Source: Valencia hispanica
Lineage: Eukaryota; Chordata; Actinopteri; Cyprinodontiformes; Valenciidae
Length of the DNA: 64,000 bases
Assembly: GCA_963556495.2 (NCBI GenBank)
Contig: OY747705.1
Span: forward strand, 30,373,001 to 30,437,000
Direction of reading: 5' to 3'
Shown: piece by piece, positions 10,941 to 22,235 of the stretch
How the letters are laid out: every line of letters starts with the position of its first letter
How positions within the stretch are numbered: the stretch's first letter is position 1
Position numbers and translations under genes: made by a program
Notes under the pieces: generated by a model
What the model was told of the DNA's origin: nothing
The model's database searches: none
Seen by the model: only the letters and a program-made list of their open reading frames with translations

Positions 10941-11159
10941 TGCAAAGAGCAGAATTTTCATTGGAAATTGTAGATTTCTCATTGTCAACAACAAGTTTTT
11001 TATCACAAAAACAGTTTGTTTATCTCTTTCAATGTGATTGGATGTGTCTGTGTGTGTTTTTGTGCATGTCAGACCTGCAGATCCATCGGTCGGCAAAATG
11101 GAGAATTCTCCTTTCTGTTTATTACTGGAACATTTTCTTAGTCAGCTAGCCCAGCTGGC

Positions 11160-11348
11160 TTAGTGACGGCCTCTCCGTGTGGGTGCTGGAGCCTGCCCAC
11201 ATTGGTCTTGAAAATGTCCACGTCTCCCGCAGCGAGAGCAACGGTCATTGTCCTCTGGTGAAACTCTGCGCTTATCAGCTGACTGCGGGCGACCGTGGTG
11301 TTGCAGTCTGTGTCTTTGTCCACCTCTGAAATGTCCTGTGCCCCTGTG
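11160..11348 (-). pseudogene. gag: ERV gag, nucleocapsid with CCHC zinc knuckle
   Basis: A 62-codon open stretch between stops at 11349-11351 and 11160-11162. It is rich in Arg, His and Gln and contains CSRCGRRGHFQDQC, an exact C-x2-C-x4-H-x4-C zinc knuckle (about bases 11199-11240). A single knuckle is the gammaretrovirus pattern. It lies in a different frame from the capsid ORF, whose end overlaps it at 11275-11348. A break near a GGGG run at about 11341-11345 could explain this. Nucleocapsid binds and packages the RNA genome. Confidence 0.85.
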
Positions 11349-12345
11349 TTACGGCTGTGTACATCATCAGAGCCGCATTATACAAATTACTTTCTCTTTT
11401 TGTCTTTAAGTCATTTTCTCTCCTCTTCATGAGTCTCTCAGAATGCAAAACATATTTGCGCAGTTCAGAATAGTTCATTCCTTGGTCCAATCCAATATAT
11501 TTACCAATTACCTCGGTCCGAAGTTCCGGAAGCAGCTGTGCCAGAACTCGATTGTACAGCATCGATTGCCAGATAGAACCGCCCACTTCCTTTGGCTTTG
11601 TCAGCCCGCTGTGTCTCCCAAATGCTTCCTCCAGTCTGTGGAGAAAGTAATCCGCGGCCTCGTCCGGCCTTTGCTTTACAGCATGTAAAACTGTTACATT
11701 GGGCTTGGTGGGAAACTCTTTATCAATTGCTTTACACAGTTTCGTGATAGCCACATAATACTCAGCGTTTGCTCCTCTTTCCTTAGCTGATGGCCATTCA
11801 TCTGATGGTATTTCTTTCATGCGGATATTAGGATCAGGTAAGCTATCAGCTAATTTGCTAGCATCTGCAGCTTTCAATTTCATCTTTAGTAATCGCCTGA
11901 TTTCTGCTCCCGTGGGGCGGAATGACAAACAAAATTCCTCCAGCTCCGCAGCGAAGACTTTCCCGTTCCCCACAACTTCAGGGAGGCGCCCGATTGTTTG
12001 CTTTATGTCCGTGTTAGTCCACGCCCGGAAAATCATAATCGGGCCATTATTCCCTGCAACTTCCACCATGGGAGCCGACAAGATATAGTTAGCAGCTTGT
12101 GGTAGGCTTACCCCAGCAAGATTTTGTTCCCCTGCTGTCCTGTCTTTTCCCCTCGTTCTGGAAGACGGGGGAGGTGAGCAAGATGGCAGCTTGTTTACAA
12201 ATTGATTTGATGTGCGGTACTTTGGATTGGTGGGCTGTTGCTCTGGGTCATCGGCGATTGGTGAATCAGGCTGTCGCTCTCGTTTGGGCTCCGCCTTTTT
12301 TGAACCTTCCGGCGTGTGCCTCTGGTTGTCCCTGCTGCCCATCAT
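11275..12345 (-). pseudogene. gag: ERV gag, linker and capsid
   Basis: The 356-codon frame starts with a Pro- and charge-rich linker (about residues 1-75), followed by a capsid-like domain (about 85-330). The major homology region is visible at 225-238 (QRPDEAADYFLHRL: Gln, Glu, Phe, Arg-Leu spaced as in retroviral capsids), and IWQSM lies shortly after. A basic, coiled-coil-like tail (SERLMKRRENDLKTKRE) leads toward nucleocapsid. Capsid forms the core shell. The apparent N-terminus is not the real Gag start, which is in the overlapping frame 12266-13036. Both frames span 12266-12345, and a run of six A/T at 12347-12352 lies next to the overlap. Confidence 0.85.
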
Positions 12346-13036
12346 CTTTTTTACCCACCTCTGCTTGCTTGGGATTGGCTGCTTCTCCCTTCACTTCTTT
12401 CGTAGCCGTCGTTGATTGGTGCGTCGGTGGAGCACAGTCCAGATCCGGATCACACTTCGCCATGGAGAACGCTTGTAGATCTCCAATCATCTCCTTGTCT
12501 GAAACATGTGGAGGAGGTGTAGGCAAATTTTGTATAGATCTAACCGTCTCAGGACATGAAGGTCTGACATGTTCAATTGCTGATGTGAGATCCGCTGGCG
12601 TGGATGGTTGTTTCTGAAAATGTGTCTGCTTTTTATTGTGTTTACGTGTGGAGCCATCAGGTTTTAAAGATGTATTATCAGTTCTGCCCGTCACAGTGCC
12701 AGAATTATCCATACTACCCCCTAAATTTCTAAAACCGGCTTTTCGCTCGCAGCATTTTGCTTCATTCATCCAGGTCTCCCAACAATGTTTAAGCTTTTCA
12801 AACTTTTTATAGTCAGTACCCCGCACAAACATAGTGTTTTTAAGTCGTTCCCATTCTAGGTCTATTTTTTTTTCAATCTTTTCGAGTTCAGACACGTCTA
12901 AACTGCCCCCGGTAGGGAAGTTCCACTCCGATATCCAGAAATTTACATAGTCCAGGATTTCTATCCCGTACTTTTCAGCCATCAACCGACATATCATACT
13001 GTCTAGAGGAGGAGAACTTGAGTTTACAGACCCCAT
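12266..13036 (-). pseudogene. gag: ERV gag, matrix and p12-like region
   Basis: The 256-codon frame starts MGSVNS, which fits the N-myristoylation signal (Gly2, Ser6) used to target Gag to the plasma membrane. The first about 110 residues form a compact, Trp- and Lys-rich matrix-like domain (LDYVNFWISEWNF, then LEKIEKKIDLEWERLKN). A Pro/Thr/Ser-rich low-complexity region follows, like the linker between matrix and capsid in gammaretroviruses. The start is chosen because it is the first Met after the leader and has the myristoylation context. The frame ends at 12266 while the next Gag part continues in a different frame. Confidence 0.8.
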
Positions 13037-13495
13037 TTTTATGCGCTGCTATTTTCTTATATTTTAAACTGTAGGAACACTTTCTTTTTCAACAAAAAAA
13101 AAACTAAAAACTCACCCGCTGGTTAATTACTCGAGATCAATTAAACAGCCCCAGTTTGTTTAGAGAACCAGAACAGTCAGCACTTTTTCTTGTTATCAAA
13201 GCACAGAAAAACACTTATTTATATTCTTTTTCAAAGCGAAAGTATATAAAAATGCTACCTCTTTTTTTTTTTCCAACAGACTAATTGATGTTTATGGAAA
13301 GAATCACTCTCACCGTTTTCCCTTCTCTCAAGGAGAGACCGGGTTCGAATTCCAGGCGGCGGTCGGTCTGAAACGAGAGGACCAACTCCCTTCCTGCTCC
13401 TTAAAGCCTATACAGAGGTTCGAAGGCCGGGGGCTGCTCCTCTCCGGGTCTTTTGTGACTTCTTGGTGGCTCTCTTCCAGTCCATCCGCTCGCTG
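13037..13495 (-). other. ERV 5' leader (packaging region)
   Basis: Noncoding region between the primer-binding site and the gag start, where the splice donor and RNA packaging signal of a retrovirus normally lie. I could not pick out a specific donor or hairpin with confidence. Confidence 0.6.
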
Positions 13496-13513
13496 GAATC
13501 CAAGTTGGCGCCA
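13496..13513 (-). promoter_or_regulatory. ERV primer-binding site
   Basis: On the minus strand TGGCGCCAACTTGGATTC starts three bases after the 5' LTR end. TGG at this place is the complement of the tRNA CCA end. I could not assign the tRNA with confidence. Confidence 0.7.
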
Positions 13514-13516
13514 AAT

Positions 13517-13979
13517 TGTTATCGAAGTTCTTTAATAAAAGAGATGAGAGAGATTCCTTCAGATTCTTGGAGGTTTTAATACAGACTTGGTTGATCAACA
13601 CAAGGAGGTACAGCGTTAACAGAGAAATATGCTATACTGAACTGCCTTCCAAAACAAGACACAGGATTATATAGGTTCAGTAATCAAGAGTCTATCACCT
13701 ATGGCATTACAAATAAACATTTCTCAGTCGGTAGGCATTTGACTAATTAGGCGTAGAAGATTTGACATAGAAGCATAATCAATGTATGTCAGGACGTTCT
13801 TAGACGTATAAGAGTTGCCATGCCAACCCAGGCTGTAAGAGTCTGAATCAGCAGGTTTGACCTGACCTAAATTCATACAGTGTCACATAATCAGATTGGT
13901 CACCATATCATAAAGAAGAGACACATAGTAACCATCAGTATGTGAACTACACAGAACAGAACATTACATTTATCCCACA
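13517..13979 (-). repeat. ERV 5' LTR
   Basis: Nearly identical to the copy at 3731-4195, with TG...CA ends on the minus strand. By eye about 17 substitutions and one 2-base gap separate the copies. Confidence 0.95.
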
Positions 13980-14102
13980 AGAACATACGCACGAGTTTAC
14001 ACGAATGGCTGAATCCATGTTGATCCTCAATCTTTGAAATACATTCGCCAACGAAAGACATTCTTGGAAAATCTAGCTCCGCCTTTCGCGCTTTGGCTAC
14101 AC

Positions 14103-14249
14103 TCAGTTGCACCGTGACGAATGCCAGAGGGAGATTGTCTTCTCACGACGCGGCAGACGTCTGACTATATAACTAAATGCAATGTAGTTTTCTAAAGGAA
14201 CCTCATCACTGGAAGGAACACTGGAGGAAGTCGTAGTACTGGAAGCCAT
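14103..14249 (-). other. Possible short coding exon (speculative)
   Basis: An ATG in a good start context (CAACATGG on minus) opens 48 codons rich in Ser/Thr at the start (MASSTTTSSSVPSSDE). A GTGAG splice-donor-like site lies inside, after about 32 codons. No domain was recognised. It could be a first exon of a host gene or transposon, or chance. It sits about 120 bases from the ERV 5' LTR edge, with the same orientation as the ERV. Confidence 0.2.
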
Positions 14250-14339
14250 GTTGACCTTGTCATGAAACGGCCACCGTACGAGTTAAAACGTGCTCGGAAT
14301 GGGGGGGTGGGAGGTGGGGCTAGAACATAATATTCAGTT

Positions 14340-14815
14340 GGTTATTTTACCACTAGATGGATGAAGTTCTTGCACAATGTACTTTAAGGCTGTGAAGTGA
14401 TGGCTGGACATTCACTTTCAGGATTTTCCGCAAGAAAACAGAATTCAAGGTTCTATCCATTACGGCAAGTTGTCCAGCTTGTTTTTGTCTTGGAACTCTC
14501 CCATGGAATAACTATCACTGACTTTAACTGAGACAGGTGCTCTGGGTTTCTTTGTGACCTCCTGGATGAGTCATAAATGCACTCCTGGAGGAACTTTGTT
14601 AGGCCACCCACTCCTGGGAAGTTTCACCACTGTTCAATACCCCCCCCCCCCCCCATTTGTGGTTATGGCTCTCACTGTCGTTTGCTAGAGGCCCGAAGCC
14701 TTAAAATAGCTCTGTAACCCTAGATTGACAGGTGTTCTTGAATTTTTTTAAATCTATTCTTTAATATCTTTAGATTGGGACATGATGAGTTAATTTTTTA
14801 GATCAGACAGGTTCT
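14340..14815 (-). mobile_element. Tc1-like transposon remnant
   Basis: The plus-strand text resembles the antisense of a common fish Tc1-like element, including the stretch around CTCCTGGATGAGTC, the segment CACTCCTGGGAAG, and ATTTGTGG.TATGGCTCTCACTG. No transposase frame is intact and the terminal repeats are missing. A C15 run (14640-14654) interrupts it. The identification is from remembered family sequence and should be tested by search. Confidence 0.5.
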
Positions 14816-15370
14816 ATTTAAGCTAGGGCGCCAGTCTCCAAACTGACCCCCACCCATCCTGCCCATGCCACACAACACCAGCAGTGACTGTGGCTGGAGA
14901 CCCCTCAGAGATCCTAAACAATGCCAAGGGGGAGTCTCCACAAGACTGCCGCCCCCTGGGTGAACTCAGGCCAGCCAGTAGTGAGCCCACCGGCGAGAGA
15001 CCGAGATCCAGAGACCAACCAGTACCTCTGGCACCAGTGGGCCTCAACTTGTGCACCCAGCCTTCAAACCCCCAATGTCCAACCGGACAAAACACAAATC
15101 TCTAAGCTCCTTCCTAACCTCAGACCCTGTTTTACTCTATTCAGCTCCCACACCCCCAGCCCTCCAAGCCCAAGCCACCACTGTCCACCAAAACCCAGAG
15201 CAGGCCCCCAAGCCCAGCCACACCAGCCGTGAACTGGCCAGACAAGAGGACACAGTGGTTCACAACCCACCCCTCCTACCTTAGTGCCTACAGCCATCCC
15301 ATCCACACACCACCAGCCAAAAGAAAGGCAAACAGTCCCAAAAAACATGTAGATAGTCATCAGGTAAACA
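14816..15370. other. C-rich segment of unknown origin
   Basis: Strongly C-rich on the plus strand (G-rich on minus) in AT-rich surroundings, with frames that look open only because of composition. It may be the reverse of a G-rich LINE 3' UTR like that at 375-3440, but no coding part adjoins it. Confidence 0.4.
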
Positions 15371-17620
15371 TATATAAAATGTATTTTTTTTTTTTTACAA
15401 GCTCTGGTCTAGCACTGGAAATATCTAACAATGGAAAACCCCTCTCAAAAGCAGGCACAGATGCGACATATGAAAACAAGACAGAAAGAGAAAATACAAA
15501 CTTATAAAGAGCAGAATAACAAAGTAAACAGCACAAATCTCAATTCAACTGTAGACCATAGGTGCTTTCAGACCGCATGGGACATTTTCACTCTCCTTAT
15601 TACCATTTGAGATAGTTCCCCTTTGTGCTTTCACACTACTGGAACAGTGGCTGTTCTGGTCCTAATGACTGTTCTTTTTGAGCTCTTGTTTTATAGTCTG
15701 TATTTTTATAGCGCATTAGGGATCCATTGGTCTCTAAGGGGATGTCATCGGTTCATTTATAAGCATGTGTTGATTGGTCAAACAAGCTGATTGCTCAGCC
15801 ATCACTTTCCATATTTATGAAAAACATGCTTCCTGTAAACAAAAGTTTACATTTGCTCATTTTCACAAAAATTGAAGGAAAATGTTAGGTATGTTAGTTT
15901 ACTTAGCTTGTGTGCAACATTTTTTATGAGTACTAAAACAATTCAAAATATGTCATGTAGGTTCTTTGATAGATGTATTAGTACTGAATCCAAGATAGTC
16001 AAGGATTTATTGGACTACCCTCATTTATGCATTAGGTCATATGTCACCAACTATTATTTAATTTTTTATTAAACTCATAAACATACATCAGAAAGGTATA
16101 TGCTATTGGTTACAGCATTTATAGATGATAAATAGTGGAAATTCTTAACTGTGATACCTTTCTTAGAAAATAAATAGTTTATATGGTCAATATTTTTGCA
16201 GATCAGAGTCAATCAAGGGAAAACTGTCTTATTCCAGTCTCTGTTAGCCTTATTTGTGCATCTGTTGGATAAACTAAATAACATTTGAAGTAGGTGAAAT
16301 ATTTTATTGACTTAATATAACATTATATGATACTACATTCCCATGAACAAACAAAAATTAAATCTTAGATGATGTGTGACACTTTGCCAAAAAAAAAGTA
16401 TCATCTGTAGGGTTTGGGTAGTCTGTGGTTTTCCCTAAAAACCAACAAAAAAAGCTTTTTGTTGCAAACACCTTTATCTACATGGAGTACTGTCCTTTAT
16501 CACTAAGTACAAATATTTAGTGATAAAGGACTCAGTACATCTCACCCTGCTATGGCTCATTTCACCAAAGCAAAGAAAGAACCTAACAAAATTAGTTTGT
16601 TGGTTCTGGAGTAGAAAAGGTTAAAATGGTTGTTAAAGCCAAGATATCCCTCTGTTAAATGTAACTGCATTTGGTGTCTTAATAAACATGTAGGCACATA
16701 GAATGAGAGTAATATAGGCTAGTAAGATGAATTAAATGACTGCCAAACAGTTGTTAACCAAAACTGTAGATGTAAAATACCTTATTCCAAATTATTGCTA
16801 ATAAATCTTCTCTCAACACTCAACATAGTTTTAGTAGACATTGCACTGATAATAGACCCCTATGGGTTTTAAGTTTATATTTTTGCCTTTTTATTCCCAA
16901 CACAATCATTTTTAAAACAAAAGAAGAAACTAGGTTTCTAACCAAGACTGTCTTGTTTTTAAATATTGATAATAATTATGAAAACAAAAAATCTAGAAAA
17001 TCAACTTCTCTCTTATAATCAAGGTGTCCATTGAAACCTTTATTAAACATTGCATTGTTGCTGTTGGCTACTTAAGGCCATAAGACAAATGGTGTGAAAG
17101 AAATAAACAATGTAAAGCTATTGAGGTTGAGCAGAGCCAAAGGGAGTGCAGACTGAAGTACTTGCCAGTCTCTGCAGCAGTCCATTCCCCCATTTAAAAT
17201 TAATTTGTCAGGGGCTTCTAGCTGGATTTGTAGCAGGCCTTTAACTGTTTTGCTTGGAGAAACGGCAGCTGCTACAAACCCCCAGGAAGGGTGTCATGTG
17301 GCAATTTGCAAAGAGGGGTTATCCAGAAACCTACTGTAGCAACGTAAATAACTTCATTAAAGATTGTTTTGGTGGAAATTTGACGCAATACTAAGAAGGC
17401 TGTGAGACCGCTGTGTTAGGTTTCACTATACAAGAAAGGAGAATTGGTGTGAGTCTTTTGGGGTATGAATATATGAATATATAATAAGTCTCAGATGGGC
17501 CGTCACCGCTAGCACTGGTGGCTTGACCCCCCCCCGCTTCCTCCAGGAAAGGCTGCAGCCTCGACCTCACGTTAAAGGTCTAGGCCATTTCATTTCTTTG
17601 AACTTGACTATCAGTTGTGT
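15371..17620. other. AT-rich region without recognised genes
   Basis: No ORF with a domain. A segment at about 15548-15800 (starting TAGGTGCTTTCAGACCGC) looks like one end of a non-autonomous DNA transposon, but no matching inverted end was found. The rest holds only short, composition-driven frames. Confidence 0.5.
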
Positions 17621-17621
17621 C

Positions 17622-18163
17622 CTAGTGTCCTCACTAGAACCAGGAAAGTAGAGCACATCACCCCAGTCCTAAAGTCCTTACACTGGCTCCCTGTAGCTTA
17701 GAGAATAGACTTCAAAATACTTTTAGTAGTTTAGAAGTCATTGAATGGCTTAGCACCAAAGTATATTGAAGATCTACTGTCACTATACCAACCCCCCAGA
17801 CAAATCAGGTCCTCTAATTCCAGTCTACTCAACATCCCTAGAATTAGAACCAAACATTGAGAAGCAGCTTTCAGTTTCTATGCTCCTCTAATCTGGAACA
17901 AACTTCCAGACAGCTGCAAATCCGCTGAAACACTGAGTTCTTTTAAATCATGGCTAAAAAAACCCTGTTTAGAGCTGCCTTTTAGTAATATTTTCATGTA
18001 TCATATGTTTTGTGTGTGTTTCATGCTTTAATGCTGTTTTTACTTTATCGTAAATTCATGTATGCTTTGTCTGTGTTTTATTGCTATTTTTACTTTATAC
18101 CCTAATCATGTAAAGGACCTTGAATTACCTTGTTGTTAAACAAAATAAAATTGCCTTGCCTTG
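17622..18163 (+). mobile_element. CR1/L2-like LINE, 5'-truncated 3' end
   Basis: A broken frame reads LHWLPVA, then RIDFK, then a Gln-Pro-Pro segment, ending WLKKPCLELPF, the usual C-terminal end of the reverse transcriptase ORF in this LINE group. It closes with a 3' UTR containing AATAAAATTGCCTTGCC. Close relatives are at 27660-28195 (plus) and 36478-37420 (minus). In-frame stops show decay. Confidence 0.75.
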
Positions 18164-18290
18164 AAACTTACTTGCCTTGACTTGAGACTTGACTCTGACT
18201 TGCGTGTATTTACTTGAGACTTGACTCAAGACTTGAGGATAACTTGAGACTTATTTGAGACTTGCAAAGCAATGGCTTGGTCCCACCTCT
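18164..18290 (+). repeat. Degenerate ACTTGAG-type repeat
   Basis: Many imperfect copies of a motif near ACTTGAG, ending ATGGCTTGGTCCCACCTCTG. This type of sequence is common in fish as part of non-autonomous DNA elements. It starts directly at the LINE tail. Confidence 0.5.
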
Positions 18291-19582
18291 GTTGGTTACT
18301 ATCCAAAAAGTCTTAACTCACTAAAGTTGTGTGTTAGGCAATACTAAACTAGCCAGTAAAATGACAGTTTTTGCTACTGAGAATTAAAGCACAAAAAATA
18401 TGAATGCATCTTGACCTGATTATTTAACATGCAAATATTTCCAGTTTCTGACTTGAATGTAGCTTTGACCTAAAATATAAAAATAATTAACTAACTACAG
18501 CCACCATTAGTCTCTGGAGATATTTGAACTTAAGACATGGAGTCATATAGGGATTTCCTTTCAATAGAACATACCTTTTTCAAAGAAAAATGTGTTATAT
18601 TTTGACAGAGATGATGTAAGAAACAAGGGTTGCTGTTTTCAAAAAAGAAGGCAGGCACATGTAAAAACAACCCTGGCAAAAAACAAGTTTTTCAAGGGTA
18701 GAATAGTAATGGTGGAAAAGATAGAAAGTCAAGCAAATCATATGTGAAAGTTTCCCCCCTCACCTCTCTTTGGCACAACCACTTGGGGCGATCGCCTGCT
18801 GAATTCATGCTCAGTCAACTTTGGATCGGCAGCCACGTCCGTCCTTTAAAAACCAGCACCCCAAACATGGCTATCAGCTTTCCTTCAGCTGCTGTCTATC
18901 AATGTCATACTGGATCAACAATGCAGAACCCTCTCTGACTATCCGCTCCCCTGCAGCACAACTGCAACCCTTCCACCTCGACAACCCACTTCTCTCCACA
19001 CATCCTACTCACACGAATTGTCAAGGGCAGGTTGGGAACTCAGGTGTGGTGTTGTTGACTTATTTATTTATTTGTGTAACAGGCGCACAGATCAATACAA
19101 GTATCCCGCTGCAAAATAAGGCTTGACTGTCTAGAGACAGATTAGGGCTGACGCAGCTTGGTGCCTCTCAGCTACCTCTTTTCACATGGCTAGTTGTAGG
19201 TGCACCACTGATTATGCATACACGCACAGGTGCATGGACACACAGGCATACGCAAAGAAAAACTTTAAAGGAAAACTGTGCTAAGAACTACTGCTGAAAA
19301 CAAATTTGCAAGATTATATATGGGTTTTAACCAGTAAAGTGAGATTTAGCAGGACTATGAAAGAAAGTCATTGTCTTTTGCCCTTATTATCTTAATGAAT
19401 AATTAAGCAATTCAGTTGTAAAAGTCATAAAGGAGTATTTAAAAACTTAACATCTTATATTTTAACCTTACTGTAAAACATATAGTCCGTGTGTTGTAGT
19501 AGACAATTTTTCTTATGATTCTCATTTTATTCACCTAAATAGCGATAACAGAAATTAGCCACATCCAAATGAACATGTATTT
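18291..19582. other. No recognised feature
   Basis: AT-rich with no supported gene or terminal repeats. Confidence 0.5.
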
Positions 19583-20000
19583 AAGGTCGTTTTCACACCA
19601 GATAGTCTGGTAGACTCTGTTTGATTGGGGATAGAAATTGCAACATAGTTGCTTTTTTTTAGCTGGTGCAGTTTGCTTTCGCACTGCACTTTGTCAAACG
19701 ACCAAAGCTTTTGAGCAACACGTTTACCTCCTTGCCTGTGGTGGCGCTGCGCCAAGAAGCACTCAACCCAGGAACATTTTCGGTTTTGTGAAATGTAAAC
19801 AATTATGGAGAAGGAGAATGAGACAGAATTGTTTTTGCGTGGTCATTTTGATTTTATTTACCCGGAATGCCCTACGCTATAGTCTGCTTCCTGCTTTTTA
19901 GAATGGCCCCTGGCACACTTGGCATTCGCATATACAATCGGACCGCATCACTTCAACTGAGCAGAGACCTAGGTTTTTAGGTGGACCAGAGTTTGGCAAA
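19583..20000. mobile_element. Candidate MITE
   Basis: A segment starting AAGGTCGTTTTCACACCAG, with GC-richer content than its flanks, resembles non-autonomous DNA elements that occur widely in fish genomes. The matching inverted end was not clearly seen, so limits are approximate. Confidence 0.35.
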
Positions 20001-20189
20001 GAAATTACACTGTTTCTTCGGTGTCCCTGTCCTGGTTGGTCTTAGCCCTTCAAAAAGGCTTATGTTGTGTCCTATTTAGATCAATGCAATCACTGTTTAA
20101 CTTGATTAATTATACAGTTGAAATCTGTATTGAAAGCAGTGCTCTCATTGAAAAATAAACAGTTTACTCAAAATATCATATAAACATCC

Positions 20190-20505
20190 ATTATCTGTAC
20201 CCGTCCATCCTATGCAGGGTTGCAGGGTGCCTCTCTCCAGCAGTCACGGGACAAGAAGCGGGGTACACCCGCCTGCAATGGACAGGTCGTAAGTCCGTTG
20301 CAGGGCAACACAGAGACATACAGCACAAACAACCATGCACGCACGCACACCTAAGGACAATTTTGAGAGACCTAACAGTCATGTTTTAGACTGTGGGAGG
20401 AAGCTGGAGTGCCTGGAGAGAACCAACGCATGCACAGGGAGAACATGCAAACTCCATGTAGAAAGACCCCAGGCTGGGATATGAACAGCAGCCTTATTAT
20501 ATATA
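20190..20505 (-). mobile_element. SINE with GGAT-type tail, copy 1
   Basis: Same family as the plus-strand copies at 40350-40660 and 62078-62270. Read on the minus strand it has the ...GGGTCTTTCT...GCATGTTCTCCCTGTGCATG block, then CTCCCACAGTC, then the CAACCCTGCATAGGATGGACGG end. The tRNA-like head is missing here. Confidence 0.7.
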
Positions 20506-21345
20506 CAGTACCTTGCAAAAGATTCTTGAAAAATACATTTAAAACTATTGAGAATCCAAATTTACCTTCTTTCTTATTTTATTTATGTCATCAGTAGTGA
20601 TACAGATTAACCAGATAAAAATTAACATTAATTTAAATAAAAGTTGCAGTGCCTCAGTGTTCCCGTATCTTGGATTACTTGTGTTGTGTTTACCTCAGTG
20701 CCTTAGTTTCCGGCTCTTTTACATGTGTTTCCCCATCTGCTCATTTACTCACTTGTGTAGCAACAAGTAGTCATAGTGCCCAGTATAAATACTCATTGGG
20801 TCAAATCAAATCAAATCAAACTTTATAAAGTGCTTTTCATACAAGAATTGCATCACAAAGTGCTTTACAGATTAAAATGACCCAACATAAAACTACATTC
20901 CCATCCCTCCCCCACAGATTTAAAAGCATGGTCACAGTTATACCCCCCTCCCCCCAACATAACTCTCATGCACACACACAGTTAAAAGCAACAGTAAAAA
21001 AGGACATTGGGCCGAGTGCAGATAAACCATGCAAGGAAATACCATCAGAGGAGCCATGTCCACCGGCAGTAGTACATCAACAGCAGCAACCAAGGCACTG
21101 ACATATGGTGCCCAATTGAGGCAAGCCCAAGACCCCCACCTCCACCTGGAGAGCAACCCAGACAGCTACAGCCGACCACCGCTCCCGGGGCAGAGGCCCC
21201 CACAGAGGAACACTGGAATGGGGATTAATATGAAATAAAATATAAAAATAAGCAGTAAATAAATGTGATAAGATTAAATAGTAAAACACTGATAAAATAT
21301 AATCATGTAAAACATGCAGAGCAATTAAACAGAAAATAATAAAAA

Positions 21346-22116
21346 TTAGTCAGTTAAAAGATAGACTAAAAAGGTGAGTCTTGAGCCTGGTCTTAAAAAC
21401 ATGAACGTTCTCCACGCCCCTGAGGTCCTCTGGTTGCCTGTTCCAGAGGTGAGGGCCGCTGTACTGGAAAGACGCCTCACCGTGAGTGTGTGTCCTAACT
21501 TTTGGGCTGACAAGGAAACAGCTAACAGAGGAGAGCAGAGACACTTAAAAACCATTAAAAGAACCTTAAAATCGATCCTCAAACATACAGGGAGCCAATG
21601 CAATTAAATTAAGACCGGTGTAATGGGTTCCTGCCTCCTGGTCTTCCTCAGGACACGTGCTGCTCAATTTTGTAGGAGTTGTAAACTGGATATACTCTTT
21701 TTGGGGAGACCAGAAAGCAGGGCATTACAGTAATCAATCCTATTGGAGATAAAAGCATGCATCAGTGTCTCTGTATTGGCCTGAGAGAGAATGGGGCGGA
21801 CTCTGGCAATGTTCTTTAGTTAATAAAAGAAAAACTATTTTAATAATATTTTTAATGTGAGGGATGAAAGTCAGCTCAGAGTCCCAGGTTCTTCACTTGT
21901 AAAGAAGGAATAAAAGACAGTGACTGTAGTTTTGGTAAAAGTTTCTCTCTTTGACCCTCAAGACCGATGACTAAAACTTCAGTTTTGTCCTGGTTGAACT
22001 GGAGAAAGTTTTCTGCCATCCAGGATTTGATGTCTAAAATGCAGTTAAAAAGTGCATCCATTGGTTGTGTGTCATCGGGAGACATGGAGATGTATAACTG
22101 TGTATCATCAACATAA
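21346..22116 (-). pseudogene. L2-like LINE ORF2, reverse transcriptase remnant
   Basis: The frame ending at 21876 reads HSYVDDTQLYISMSPDD (about bases 22064-22116), with the YVDD catalytic pair, then LDIKSWMAENFLQFNQDKTEVL and VKNLG. Further down, in another frame (21346-21603), LHWLPVCLRIDFKVLL marks the C-terminal region. The fingers and first palm aspartate are absent and frames shift, so it is inactive. The element would reverse-transcribe its own RNA at the target site. Confidence 0.8.
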
Positions 22117-22235
22117 CTGTGAAAGTTAACTCCATGTCTTCAAAAACTTCCAGAAAACCTGCACCCACTTCAAGGGTTAGATTGCGCTTCCTGACAGTTT
22201 TCATGGAGGTCTCCTGCTGGATAAAACTGCTGATG

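Larger units (their letters stand above)
3731..13979 (-). mobile_element. Endogenous retrovirus, nearly full length, defective
   Basis: Two direct repeats of about 465 bases (3731-4195 and 13517-13979) enclose gag, pro, pol and env fragments in canonical order on the minus strand. A primer-binding site lies inside the 5' LTR and a purine tract inside the 3' LTR. Protein features point to a gammaretrovirus-like or epsilonretrovirus-like fish lineage: one CCHC zinc knuckle, a gamma-type integrase C-terminus, and an SU/TM env with a CVVC motif and an RSRR cleavage site. Total length is about 10.25 kb. By eye the LTRs differ at about 17 positions plus one 2-base gap (about 3.7%). All genes carry frame breaks, so it cannot encode functional proteins as read. 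No clear target-site duplication was found. Confidence 0.95.

Noticed and set aside
11275..12352. Programmed frameshift in gag
   Set aside because: There is a second frame change downstream plus breaks in pro, pol and env, so decay is simpler; no slippery site with a fold was evident.
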